Shown here one piece after another: positions 1-6,854 of a stretch of DNA of 15,287 nt (positions are counted from its first letter, which is position 1; each line of letters starts with the position of its first letter). Position numbers and translations under genes: made by a program. The stretch is from contig CAJUQU010000071.1 in assembly GCA_910588595.1 (NCBI GenBank), positions 1 through 15,287 on the forward strand. The letters run 5' to 3'. The notes under the pieces were generated by a model that searched no databases, was not told where the DNA came from, and worked only from the letters and a program-made list of their open reading frames with translations. The stretch is from an uncultured Lachnospiraceae bacterium. Lineage in GTDB: Bacteria; Bacillota_A; Clostridia; Lachnospirales; Lachnospiraceae.

Positions 1-847
1 CGCCAAAGGCAACCGGGAAGGCTGCGATCACACGGCGGTTCACGGTGCTGTTCAAAAGTGCCTGCGAGTATGCTTTTTTGCACGATGAACCGAGCTGTCT
101 GACAACTTTCTCATCGCAGATCAGCTCAATGTCCCTGCACAGCATGATGTAGGCAGCCCACACCAAAGGATTGAACCAGTAGACGGACAAAAGAATGAAT
201 CCGGCTGGTTTGACCAGATGGTCTTTTCTTTTCAGATGCGTCATCTCGTGCAGGACTACATAGAAAAGCGCATCACTGTCAACACGGTTTGGAATATAAA
301 TGCGCGGTTTGATGATCCCGAATAAAAACGGACTCTCGATCGCGTCACTTTGATAAATCTTCTGGCTGATTTTTGTGCTGCCGCCATCCAGCGCTGCATC
401 TGTTGGCACGGACATTTTGACGCGTCCTTTGAGATGCAGCCAGCTGATGACCATATAGCCGAGCATCAGCGCCATTCCCGCCAGCCATATCTTCGCACAG
501 AACTGCACCGCTGTCTGCGCTTTGTCTGTGTGTTTACTATTGGCTGGCAGGATCGTGTTCACGGACTGGCTGACCGATGGTTTTGTGGCAGGGATGTTTG
601 ACAGCGTGTCTGGCTCTGACTGCACAGCTGTGTCGATGACCGCATCTGCGATCTGTGTATTTGGAATCAGGCTGAACACAGATTCCACCGAAAACGGAAC
701 CAGCAGACGGATCCCAACCAGAAGCCACAGAAAACTCCGCATGCTTTTCGGCGCTTTCCGCAGCAGAAAACGGACGAGGAGAACAGCCAGGATCAGATAA
801 CTTGCATAGATGCTCATCTGAAATATATTGATAAATAGTTTCTCCAT
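1..847 (-). CDS. BlaR1/MecR1-like M56 family sensor metallopeptidase, partial (C-terminus beyond the window)
   Basis: This is the N-terminal 282 codons of a membrane-bound M56 peptidase. Proteins of this family sense an extracellular signal (beta-lactams in classical BlaR1) and trigger cleavage of the paired BlaI-type repressor. The start at 847 has GGAGG six bases upstream. Residues about 5-30 form a membrane segment, followed by basic residues and further hydrophobic segments near 35-60 and 115-135. The zinc motif HEMTH lies at residues 200-204, in the context LHEMTHLKRKDH. Further on, RDIELICDEKVV supplies the usual downstream acidic ligand region. The gene lies 27 bp behind the repressor gene and is probably cotranscribed with it. 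The reading frame runs off the left edge, so whether a penicillin-binding sensor domain follows cannot be seen. Many clostridial members lack it and serve other signals, so beta-lactam sensing should not be assumed. Confidence 0.9.
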   Translation of the reverse strand, partial: MEKLFINIFQMSIYASYLILAVLLVRFLLRKAPKSMRSFLWLLVGIRLLVPFSVESVFSLIPNTQIADAVIDTAVQSEPDTLSNIPATKPSVSQSVNTILPANSKHTDKAQTAVQFCAKIWLAGMALMLGYMVISWLHLKGRVKMSVPTDAALDGGSTKISQKIYQSDAIESPFLFGIIKPRIYIPNRVDSDALFYVVLHEMTHLKRKDHLVKPAGFILLSVYWFNPLVWAAYIMLCRDIELICDEKVVRQLGSSCKKAYSQALLNSTVNRRVIAAFPVAFG

Positions 848-874
848 ATGAATCCTCCATATTTAGCGCGTGCA

Positions 875-1240
875 CTACTCTTTGTAGGCATCGATGATCC
901 TCTGGATCTCGTCGACTTCCTGTCTGGAGAGAGTTTTTCTCCGCGCGAAGGCTGCGATAAAGCTTGGCAGGGAGCCGGAAAAAGTCCGCTCAACTACTTC
1001 TGCGCTCTCCGCGGACTGCGCTTCCTCCTTGGAGACGAGCGATGTCACAACTGTCCCCTCGGATTTCAGGACTCCTCGCTCGGAGAGGCGTCGGATCACG
1101 GTATATGTAGTCGATTTCTTCCACTCTAACCGTTCGCTGCACAGACGTACCAGCTCACTGCTTGTCACAGGTTCATTCTCCCACAATATCTCGCAGAAAC
1201 GGTACTCGCTTTCAAATATTTTTGGTGTCTCCATCATCAT
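875..1240 (-). CDS. BlaI/MecI/CopY-family transcriptional repressor
   Basis: This 121-residue protein has the winged-helix DNA-binding domain of BlaI/MecI in residues about 8-75, visible in FESEYRFCEILWENEPV and the recognition helix around KKSTTYTVIRRLSERG. The C-terminal part (about 85-120) is the usual dimerisation and proteolysis region; the segment FSGSLPSFIAAF resembles the site that the partner M56 peptidase cleaves in the family. Three ATG codons stand in a row (1240, 1237, 1234). AAAGG is five bases before the first, while GGAG is six bases before the third, so the true start may be 1234. Upstream is a strong promoter buried in a large dyad, which fits autorepression. The M56 sensor gene follows 27 bp downstream, so the pair forms a classical repressor-antirepressor operon. 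The regulated target genes are not in view. Confidence 0.92.
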   Translation of the reverse strand: MMMETPKIFESEYRFCEILWENEPVTSSELVRLCSERLEWKKSTTYTVIRRLSERGVLKSEGTVVTSLVSKEEAQSAESAEVVERTFSGSLPSFIAAFARRKTLSRQEVDEIQRIIDAYKE

Positions 1241-1298
1241 CTCCGCCTTTCCTGTTTATTGTATGGTGCGTTGGATAGGGGAAGCGCCTTCCAGCACC

Positions 1299-1349
1299 CA
1301 TTGGTCTAACACATTAAACTCATTGTTAGTTTAACGCATTAGACCAATG
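1299..1349. promoter_or_regulatory. Nested dyad operator, probably for the BlaI-like repressor
   Basis: Two 22-base arms (1299-1320 and 1328-1349) are inverted copies matching at 19 of 22 positions around a 7-base centre. The outer arms CATTGGTCTAA and TTAGACCAATG are perfect complements, as are the inner arms TTAAACT and AGTTTAA. The block covers the promoter spacer, the -10 box and the predicted start of transcription. That binding is by the adjacent repressor is inferred. The sequence is not the textbook TACA/TGTA Bla box. Confidence 0.7.
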
Positions 1350-1356
1350 CTGTCAA
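1328..1356 (-). promoter_or_regulatory. Sigma-A promoter of the repressor-sensor operon
   Basis: On the minus strand, TTGACA (1356-1351) is followed after exactly 17 bases by TAAACT (1333-1328). The predicted transcription start is near 1321, about 80 bases before the repressor gene. The -10 box lies inside the inner arm of the dyad at 1299-1349. Confidence 0.7.
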
Positions 1357-1431
1357 CTTCTATTTTTGAGAGAGCTTACTGCTAATTCTGTGCTATTTTT
1401 GCCATTTCGCGTATTAATTTTTACATTTGGG

Positions 1432-1461
1432 TAGACATGTGCTTTTTCGATATGCTACGAT
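1432..1461 (+). promoter_or_regulatory. Possible promoter for the nuclease gene
   Basis: TAGACA (1432-1437), an 18-base spacer and TACGAT (1456-1461) precede the nuclease gene by about 60 bases. The -10 match is only four of six, so this is a weak candidate. Apart from it and the repressor operator, nothing else was seen between 1241 and 1523. Confidence 0.3.
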
Positions 1462-1523
1462 GTGCTCCACACCGATCGGATGCAGTCAAAAATATATCTT
1501 AATTTCATACCCTGAAAGGATAA

Positions 1524-2384
1524 TTGCCTGAACATATGAGCCACTCAAATACAACCAGCACAATATCCCTTGCAAACGCCAGTGGAAAGATACCCTACAA
1601 CATGACAAACGACTACATGTTTCGAGCCGTTTTACAGAAAAACGCAAAAGTTCTCGCAGGGCTTGTCGGCTCCCTGCTCCATCTGGATCCCGAGACGCTT
1701 GACGTGGAGATCGCAAACCCGATCATCCTCGGTGAATCCATTGACGACAAGACTTTCGTGCTCGACGTGGAAGTCACTGTCAACAAGAAGACACACCTCG
1801 ATCTTGAAATGCAGGTCATCAACTATGGCAACTGGAAGGAACGCGCCTTGAGTTACCTGTGCCGTTCGTTTGACAGCCTCACCAGAGGCAGTAACTACAT
1901 CGATCTGGCGCCTGCGGTGCACATCGGTTTTATCGACTTCTCCCTGTTTGGGGACGCCCCCGAATTCTATGCCACATACAAGATGAAAAATGTAAAAAAC
2001 CACAGGATTTATACAGACAAGATGTGGCTGTCTGTGGTAGAATTAAATAGTATCGAACTCGCTACCGAGGAGGATCGCCTGCACAAGATCGACCAGTGGG
2101 CGAAACTCTTCAAAGCTAAGACCTGGGAGGAGTTGAAGGCTATGGCTACGATGGATCAATATATGGAATCAGCTGTTAACACAATGTATGAACTCAGCGC
2201 TGACCGCATGGTCAAGGAGCAGTGCCGCAGACGAGCGGAGTACGAGCTATATCAAAAATATCAGGTGGAGGAGAACGCCAGAAAAGATGCCCTCATTGCG
2301 CAACAGAGGGCTGAACTTGCAGATAAGGATGCTGTCATCGCAGAATTAAAACGCCGGCTATCTGAATTACAACAAGAAAAATGA
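1524..2384 (+). CDS. Rpn family recombination-promoting nuclease / PD-(D/E)XK nuclease family transposase-like protein
   Basis: This 286-residue protein belongs to the PDDEXK_2 group (Rpn; often annotated as putative transposase). Family members are DNA endonucleases linked to RecA-independent recombination and horizontal transfer. The conserved N-terminal NDYMFRAVLQKN segment lies at residues 29-40. The nuclease core has Asp81 in LDVEV and the pair Glu95/Gln97 in LDLEMQV, where Gln replaces the usual Lys, as is common in this family. YGNWKERALSYLCR at 101-114 is the typical following helix. Residues about 225-286 are a highly charged coiled coil rich in Ala, Glu and Lys. A TTG start at 1524 lies three bases after AAAGGA; the ATG at 1536 is an alternative with a long 15-base spacing. 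It is the only clearly plus-strand gene here, and a damaged paralogous copy begins about 30 bases after its stop. The biological role in this host is unknown. Confidence 0.85.
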   Translation: MPEHMSHSNTTSTISLANASGKIPYNMTNDYMFRAVLQKNAKVLAGLVGSLLHLDPETLDVEIANPIILGESIDDKTFVLDVEVTVNKKTHLDLEMQVINYGNWKERALSYLCRSFDSLTRGSNYIDLAPAVHIGFIDFSLFGDAPEFYATYKMKNVKNHRIYTDKMWLSVVELNSIELATEEDRLHKIDQWAKLFKAKTWEELKAMATMDQYMESAVNTMYELSADRMVKEQCRRRAEYELYQKYQVEENARKDALIAQQRAELADKDAVIAELKRRLSELQQEK

Positions 2385-2412
2385 TTCAAATTCCGCGAAA
2401 GCTATTTACACT

Positions 2413-2757
2413 TACACGTTCCGAGCTGTTTTGCAGAAAAACGCAAAAGTTCTCGCAGGGCTTGTCGGCACCCTGCTCCATCTGGATCCCGAGACGCTTG
2501 ACGTGGAGATCGCAAACCCGATCATTCTCGGGGAATCTATCGACGACAAGACCTTCGTGCTCGACGTGGAAGTCACTGTCAACAAGAAGACACACCTCGA
2601 TCTCGAGATGCAGGTCATCAACTACGGCAACTGGAAGGAACGCGCCTTGAGCTATCTGTGCCGCTCGTTCGACAACCTCACCAGAGGCAGTAACTACATC
2701 GATCCGGCGCCTGCGGTGCACATCGGTTTTATCGACTTCTCCCTGCTTGAGACGCCG
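2413..2757 (+). pseudogene. Truncated, frameshifted paralogue of the Rpn-family nuclease
   Basis: This stretch repeats positions 1614-1958 of the neighbouring nuclease gene at about 95% nucleotide identity (17 differences in 324 aligned bases by eye). It encodes the same core from FRAVLQKN through the Asp and Glu/Gln catalytic residues to FIDFSL. The start region is missing, so no ATG with a ribosome site opens the frame. Near 2750 one base is lost relative to the intact copy, and homology then stops. The shifted frame stays open until 2817 but encodes unrelated residues. Of the 17 differences only three change an amino acid (Ser to Thr, Ser to Asn, Leu to Pro), so the source copy evolved under selection before it was broken. 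The fragment ends 20 bp from the end of the converging MerR gene. Confidence 0.85.
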
Positions 2758-2776
2758 CGGGTTTGCTTGCAATATT

Positions 2777-3247
2777 CTATAACCACAGCGCTTCACTTAG
2801 AATCTTCTGTGTCCTGACGTCCTCAAGGCAAACCATCTTTACCAACAGCCACGCCCGCTCTTCTTCTGTCATTTCAGTAATCTTTTGTGCCGCGCCGGAA
2901 ACTTGCAGATTTTTGATGATCTCGCCCAGACATTCCTCTTTGTATCTGGCGCAGTTCATAGTTTCCTGCCATGCCTGCCGCTTCTTTTCAAGCAGTTCAA
3001 GCAATGGCGCTTTCGCCGTTTTTCCGTCAATGATCAATTTGATTTCGTCGAGAGAAAAACCTAACGCTTTTAATTCCAACAGTGCATTTAACTGTTGCAC
3101 TTGTTCAGCCGAATAATAACGATACCCGTTGGAAGCGTCCACTTTTACCGGCTTAATAATCCCTTTCTTTTCATACAAACGTATTGCTTTTCTGGAAATT
3201 CCAAAAAAGTCTGCGATTTCTCCGATCAGCATAAGATCATTTTTCAT
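2777..3247 (-). CDS. MerR family transcriptional regulator
   Basis: This 156-residue protein starts with a MerR winged-helix domain: residues 6-40 contain LIGEIADFFGISRKAIRLYE, then GIIKPVKVDASNGYRYYS (30-47), then the second helix pair around LGFSLDEIKLII (63-74). A coiled-coil dimerisation helix follows (about 80-115). The remaining 40 residues are too few for the large GyrI-like ligand domain of multidrug MerR regulators, so the effector domain is small or missing. AGGAGG lies five bases before the start. It is the last gene of the exporter operon, 9 bp behind the second membrane protein. The operon promoter has the diagnostic MerR layout, so this protein almost certainly activates its own operon. 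Its stop lies 20 bp from the end of the inserted nuclease fragment, so C-terminal truncation by that rearrangement is possible. Confidence 0.9.
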   Translation of the reverse strand: MKNDLMLIGEIADFFGISRKAIRLYEKKGIIKPVKVDASNGYRYYSAEQVQQLNALLELKALGFSLDEIKLIIDGKTAKAPLLELLEKKRQAWQETMNCARYKEECLGEIIKNLQVSGAAQKITEMTEEERAWLLVKMVCLEDVRTQKILSEALWL

Positions 3248-3256
3248 AAAGCCCTC

Positions 3257-4210
3257 CTATTCTTCAAATGTATCATTTATCCTTTTTATGCATACTGAAT
3301 TTGTTTTGAGGTTGTTCACGCAGGTTATGAGCATGGACATCCCTGCTAAAATGGAACCTCTGACCTGAAAGCAATAAACGACATCCGAAAATGCCATCAT
3401 CCCGTTATAAATGAGTCTGTACCCTATGAACAGAATCATTAGATATCCCCCAATCCCGAACAAGCGCATGGTCGCATCGCTGACAGCCCTTCTCACATGC
3501 AGTTTCATATTGATCTTCATCAGTCTTCTGCTGTTTTCAGCACAGTGTGTCATCATTAAGGCTTGGGCATCGTACAACAGGATCGCATCTGCGTCCGTAA
3601 GCAGCGGCTTGATCGCGGAAGTATTCTCCGCCATAGCGTTTTGCGATGCTTCCTTTAATCTGGGACTGGCTTTCAACACGATCTTGCTGTTTATAACGAG
3701 TTGCGGAACCGCAAACATCCATGTTATTCCTAAAAAAAGCAAACTGCTCTTCAGCATCAAAAGACAGGACAACATTGTATTGATGACAGCGACTACAAGA
3801 TGAGGGATATTGAGCGGACCGTTCATCATTGTAAAAGCCGCCTGTATATCGCTGTTTAATCTTGTGATCCACTCACCGCTGAAACGACGGTCTATCTGCT
3901 TGATCGGCAAACTTAAAATTTTATCAAGCATCTTTTTCTGGAGCCAGATCTCTACTTTGGCAGAAAATGCTGCATATTCCACCCATATGATTCCATTATA
4001 GACAAAAAGCATTGCGCAAAGCAAGCCGTATACTACACATAATCTCAAAAGTGCGCCGGAATGATCCATTTCCAGACATCTGAAAATAGATCTCATCAAA
4101 TTTGCCGACAGCCAGGTCCTAAAAGCATCAAACGGCGATCGCAATAAAAGTAAAAATATGTATTTGCGCCAAAGCCCCATTCTCCTGACCAATATACTAA
4201 GATCACTCAC
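3257..4210 (-). CDS. ABC exporter membrane protein, stand-alone (second membrane subunit)
   Basis: This 317-residue protein is an exporter-type ABC transmembrane domain without a nucleotide-binding domain. Hydrophobic segments fall at about residues 15-35, 53-75, 135-155, 157-177, 250-270 and 280-300. The family signature of the first long helix hairpin is clear at 106-122, with FSGEWITRLNSDI. It ends with CIKRINDTFEE, where fused half-transporters would continue into their ATPase; here a stop follows instead. Translation begins with a GTG at 4210 that overlaps the last codons of the ATPase gene, with GGAGG about 11 bases upstream, so the two are translationally coupled. It probably pairs with the other stand-alone membrane protein (4826-5788) and the separate ATPase to form one exporter. 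The substrate is unknown; a peptide or drug is plausible for this fold. Confidence 0.82.
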   Translation of the reverse strand: MSDLSILVRRMGLWRKYIFLLLLRSPFDAFRTWLSANLMRSIFRCLEMDHSGALLRLCVVYGLLCAMLFVYNGIIWVEYAAFSAKVEIWLQKKMLDKILSLPIKQIDRRFSGEWITRLNSDIQAAFTMMNGPLNIPHLVVAVINTMLSCLLMLKSSLLFLGITWMFAVPQLVINSKIVLKASPRLKEASQNAMAENTSAIKPLLTDADAILLYDAQALMMTHCAENSRRLMKINMKLHVRRAVSDATMRLFGIGGYLMILFIGYRLIYNGMMAFSDVVYCFQVRGSILAGMSMLITCVNNLKTNSVCIKRINDTFEE

Positions 4211-4850
4211 GGATCATTCTGCCTCCCTCCATACGATAAATTGTGTAACTGTCGTCCAAAGTCTCGCGATGATGGGTCACATGTATCACTGTCCTGCCAT
4301 CCGTCAGTTTGCGTAAGGTATCCAAAACACAATACCCGGTGTCCTGATCCAGCGCTGAGACCGGCTCATCCAGCAAAATGACCGGAGCATTCTTGCAAAG
4401 TGCCCTGGCTATCTGGATCCGCTGTGCCTGTCCGCCCGACACCTGGTTTCCACGCTCTCCCACATTTGTATCTAACCCATCCGGAAGCGTCTCGATCCAT
4501 TTCGTGAGGCTCGCATTTTGACAGGCTGACCACACGAGCTCTTCTGGAATATTATGACCACAAGTGATATTATCCCTTATGGACAAGGGAAAAAGACTGT
4601 TATTCTGCATGACAAGCGCTACCTGCTTTCGGATCCTTTCCGGGAAATGCTCTCCTGCTATGACAGCCGTTCCGCAATCAGGCTCATAAAGACCGGCAAG
4701 AATTTTCAGCAAAGTGCTCTTACCACATCCGCTGTTCCCGACAATCCCGATGTACTCGCCGGGCTGTGCTCTGAGCGATAAGTTTTTTATCACCATATGA
4801 CTCTCATATGAGAATGAGATATTTTCTAAAAAAACTGCGTATCGAACCAT
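4203..4850 (-). CDS. ABC exporter ATP-binding subunit, stand-alone
   Basis: This 215-residue protein is a complete nucleotide-binding domain of the exporter (MdlB/MsbA-like) class and drives transport by ATP hydrolysis on the inner face of the membrane. Walker A GNSGCGKST is at residues 38-46, the Q-loop MQNN near 81, the signature VSGGQ at 137-141, Walker B VILLDEP at 157-163 with the D-loop SALD, and the H-loop His193. All catalytic residues are intact. Its start (GGAGG seven bases before the ATG at 4850) overlaps the end of the upstream membrane-protein gene by 25 bp, and its end overlaps the next one by 8 bp. The protein begins right at the first strand of the domain (VFLENISFSYE), so the split from the membrane domain is exact. 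Fusion by a sequencing frameshift is the alternative, but the good ribosome site argues for a real separate gene. Confidence 0.92.
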   Translation of the reverse strand: MVRYAVFLENISFSYESHMVIKNLSLRAQPGEYIGIVGNSGCGKSTLLKILAGLYEPDCGTAVIAGEHFPERIRKQVALVMQNNSLFPLSIRDNITCGHNIPEELVWSACQNASLTKWIETLPDGLDTNVGERGNQVSGGQAQRIQIARALCKNAPVILLDEPVSALDQDTGYCVLDTLRKLTDGRTVIHVTHHRETLDDSYTIYRMEGGRMIRE

Positions 4851-5788
4851 ATTTTTCCCTCCAATCTGTCAACAGATGCGCTAAATCGCCGAAAAGAAGC
4901 ATAGATACCCGGCATGTTCTGTAAAAACCCCGAAACATTTCCCGATAGATTGATAAATATATAGAAAGTACCCAGGCTTATGGTTTCATTTATCACCATA
5001 AATCCGCCGGATCCAAGCAATAACAAAAGCGGCACGAATGACAGCACGCCCGAAAGCGACATAAGTCTGGCAGAAATCCGCTCTTTCTTGATATTTGAAT
5101 CGCCCCATTCAGATAGATTTTCCTTCATAGAACCCTTGATCAGCTCATATGCGCCATAAATCTGAATGATCGGAAACAGTTCCAGGCTCACATCTGCCAG
5201 CCCGTTGATTTTTTTCCTGCTGTTTTGGCATTGCTGTGTATAATTTTTAATGATCCTGCTCGAAAAGGAACAGTAAAGGATCAGCGGGATCACCGAAACC
5301 ACAGAAATCATAGTCAGTTTCATATTTTGGCAGAGCAGAAATATAACAGTGACGACAAACGTACCTAACTGCTTCATCAATGAAAAAAGATTCTCACTCA
5401 GATAGTCAGAGATGTCTTTTAACTCATTCTGCATAGCGGACTGCTCTTCGCCCACATTGAGACTTGAGAGCGTCTGAACGTCACTATGTAAATAATATCC
5501 GGCATACCCCATCCGCAGTTCATGTGCAAAAGTTTCGCAGGTATAGGCAGACAGATACAACGACAAATACTCACTTATCGTGTGCACAACAACGATCAAT
5601 GTACCGGTTGCAAAAAACATACCCATTCCGTTCTCTGAATGAAAAAGATCTGTAGTTCCGAGAACATCTAACAGCTGCGCTAAAAATTTGTTCCAGCACA
5701 AATTTAAAATGACAGACAGAAACGTGAACAGGAGCGCTGTCGTAAAAAGGACTTTGTGCAATTTAATAAGCTGCCTTAAAATCTTCAT
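4826..5788 (-). CDS. ABC exporter membrane protein, stand-alone (first membrane subunit)
   Basis: This 320-residue protein is an exporter-type transmembrane domain with hydrophobic segments at about residues 13-33, 57-80, 138-152, 157-175, 243-262 and 265-285. It ends with FRRFSASVDRLEG plus a short tail, the point at which a fused half-transporter would enter its ATPase domain. The ATPase is instead made from the next, overlapping gene. The start at 5788 has GGGAG seven bases upstream. It is the first gene of a four-gene operon (membrane protein, ATPase, membrane protein, MerR regulator). The operon is driven by the MerR-type promoter at 5852-5882, about 65 bp upstream. No export substrate gene lies in the operon. 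Confidence 0.82.
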   Translation of the reverse strand: MKILRQLIKLHKVLFTTALLFTFLSVILNLCWNKFLAQLLDVLGTTDLFHSENGMGMFFATGTLIVVVHTISEYLSLYLSAYTCETFAHELRMGYAGYYLHSDVQTLSSLNVGEEQSAMQNELKDISDYLSENLFSLMKQLGTFVVTVIFLLCQNMKLTMISVVSVIPLILYCSFSSRIIKNYTQQCQNSRKKINGLADVSLELFPIIQIYGAYELIKGSMKENLSEWGDSNIKKERISARLMSLSGVLSFVPLLLLLGSGGFMVINETISLGTFYIFINLSGNVSGFLQNMPGIYASFRRFSASVDRLEGKIWFDTQFF

Positions 5789-5851
5789 AAAAATCTCCCA
5801 CTATTTTTAGGTAATACCGTGACTGTGAAAAATAAAATGCATTTCATATAT

Positions 5852-5882
5852 AGCATAAACCATGTCCCAGGGGCAAGGTCAA
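5852..5882 (-). promoter_or_regulatory. MerR-type promoter and operator of the exporter operon
   Basis: On the minus strand TTGACC (5882-5877) and TATGCT (5857-5852) are separated by 19 bases, two more than an ordinary promoter. A 21-bp dyad (5859-5879) sits between and over the boxes. Its left arm ACCTTGCCCC and right arm GGGACATGGT surround a single T and match at 8 of 10 positions. This is the layout of MerR-family activated promoters, in which the regulator untwists the long spacer. The last gene of the operon encodes a MerR protein, so the assignment is strong. Confidence 0.88.
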
Positions 5883-5913
5883 GCGGGAATAACACATATC
5901 GATCAGACGCAAT

Positions 5914-5945
5914 CGAGTAGGGGGAATGACCTTCTCCCCTACTCG
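5914..5945. repeat. GC-rich hairpin next to structured element A
   Basis: A perfect 10-bp stem (CGAGTAGGGG at 5914-5923 and CCCCTACTCG at 5936-5945) encloses a 12-base loop. It lies between the exporter promoter and structured element A, and may be part of that element. No run of T follows on either strand, so it is not a simple terminator. Confidence 0.55.
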
Positions 5946-5951
5946 CGCGTC

Positions 5952-6004
5952 GGGGTGCGTGCAGCAACGCTGCTAATTTCGCTACGCACCCCTGTGCATA
6001 AAAA
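5952..6004. repeat. Structured intergenic element, copy A
   Basis: An outer stem GGGGTGCGT/ACGCACCCC (5952-5960 with 5984-5992) holds an inner hairpin GCAGC-aac-GCTGC (5961-5973) and ten unpaired bases. It is followed directly by TGTGCATAAAAA. Copy B at 11621-11673 has the same architecture with different but still pairing stem bases. On the minus strand the element sits immediately behind the terminator of the anti-sigma operon. Confidence 0.6.
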
Positions 6005-6031
6005 GGGAGACTTCCGTCATCGGAAGTCTCC
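6000..6031 (-). terminator. Rho-independent terminator of the sigma/anti-sigma operon
   Basis: A perfect 11-bp stem (GGAGACTTCCG at 6006-6016, CGGAAGTCTCC at 6021-6031) with a 4-base loop is followed, reading minus, by one C and five T (6004-6000). It begins 8 bp after the anti-sigma stop codon. Confidence 0.88.
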
Positions 6032-6038
6032 TTTGCTG

Positions 6039-6854
6039 TCACGAATGTGAAATTATTTTTTTCGCAAAAATGCAGGCTGCCGCAGAACAGATAATACCCT
6101 CTGCCATCAGACACGCTGTCATCCTAACCCAAATCTGGCTGAACTCCTCTGTTGTCGACATATTATGCAAGATACCAATATATCCTGTCGCCAGCCAAAA
6201 GCCGGTCAGTGTGAGTCCATAGATACTTTTATGAATCCGGTATCCGCGCAAGCCCAGCATGTTTGACAGGACAAAAAAACCGAGCTGCGTGACTGCCGCA
6301 AAGACAAGCCTTTTTTCCAGGTAAGGTCCGGTTTCGTGTAATGATACGTCAAATGGACCTATTTCCTTCATGTCATCCAGTGCATTGCGACAGAGATACA
6401 GGACAGCATGACCGTAATATGCCACCAGGAAAATGCTTACCAGGATGCTCCCGGCAATAAGTACTCCCGCAAACTTCGATCGCTGTTCCGCCAGCGGACT
6501 GCCCGGCATCAGACCGTATGCGGCGATCAGAGACAGGGGGAAGATCACATACAGCAGGTTCCTGTCATTATGCCCTACCAGAAACAGGGATGCGCCTATG
6601 ATCGCCAGTGTCAGAAGGACGAGACTGGTGATTCCTTTTTCATAATGCCTTTTTAACTTTTTCAGGTACGAGATTCGTCTCTGCTCTCCCTGTTCGTCGG
6701 TAAGTTCTGTGCCTTGCAGCAGTTTAAGCTGTGTGCGGCACTGCTCGCAGCCGCCTATATGTTCTTCGATCAGGCGCCGGCTGTCCTCCGTACAGATCTT
6801 GTCCACGTAGGACGGCAAAAGGTCTTTGACGATATTGCAGTTGATTCCCTTCAT
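6039..6854 (-). CDS. Zinc-finger (zf-HC2) membrane anti-sigma factor
   Basis: This 271-residue protein has a cytoplasmic N-terminal zinc-binding anti-sigma motif with Cys6, His32, Cys36 and Cys39 (the HX3CX2C pattern in EEHIGGCEQC). It is followed by about six membrane segments (roughly 75-93, 100-115, 129-148, 182-201, 210-230, 243-264). Such proteins hold their ECF sigma factor inactive at the membrane until a signal releases it. The start at 6854 is chosen because it overlaps the sigma gene's stop in an ATGA arrangement and GGAG lies nearby; a longer frame upstream would overlap the sigma gene and cover non-homologous sequence. The multi-span membrane part is larger than in simple single-span anti-sigmas and may be the sensor. 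The signal is unknown. A strong terminator follows. Confidence 0.85.
   Translation of the reverse strand: MKGINCNIVKDLLPSYVDKICTEDSRRLIEEHIGGCEQCRTQLKLLQGTELTDEQGEQRRISYLKKLKRHYEKGITSLVLLTLAIIGASLFLVGHNDRNLLYVIFPLSLIAAYGLMPGSPLAEQRSKFAGVLIAGSILVSIFLVAYYGHAVLYLCRNALDDMKEIGPFDVSLHETGPYLEKRLVFAAVTQLGFFVLSNMLGLRGYRIHKSIYGLTLTGFWLATGYIGILHNMSTTEEFSQIWVRMTACLMAEGIICSAAACIFAKKIISHS

Noticed and set aside
1299..1349. Terminal inverted repeat of a mobile element
   Set aside because: The arms sit exactly over a consensus promoter beside a repressor gene and enclose only seven bases, so an operator explains them better.
2381..2650. 89-codon plus frame starting with an ATG overlapping the nuclease stop
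   Set aside because: It reads the nuclease fragment in the wrong frame; the frame that matches the intact paralogue is the one containing FRAVLQKN.
5785..6114. 109-codon minus-strand frame across the exporter promoter
   Set aside because: It overlaps the terminator, element A and the MerR operator as well as the end of the anti-sigma gene, and the protein resembles nothing.
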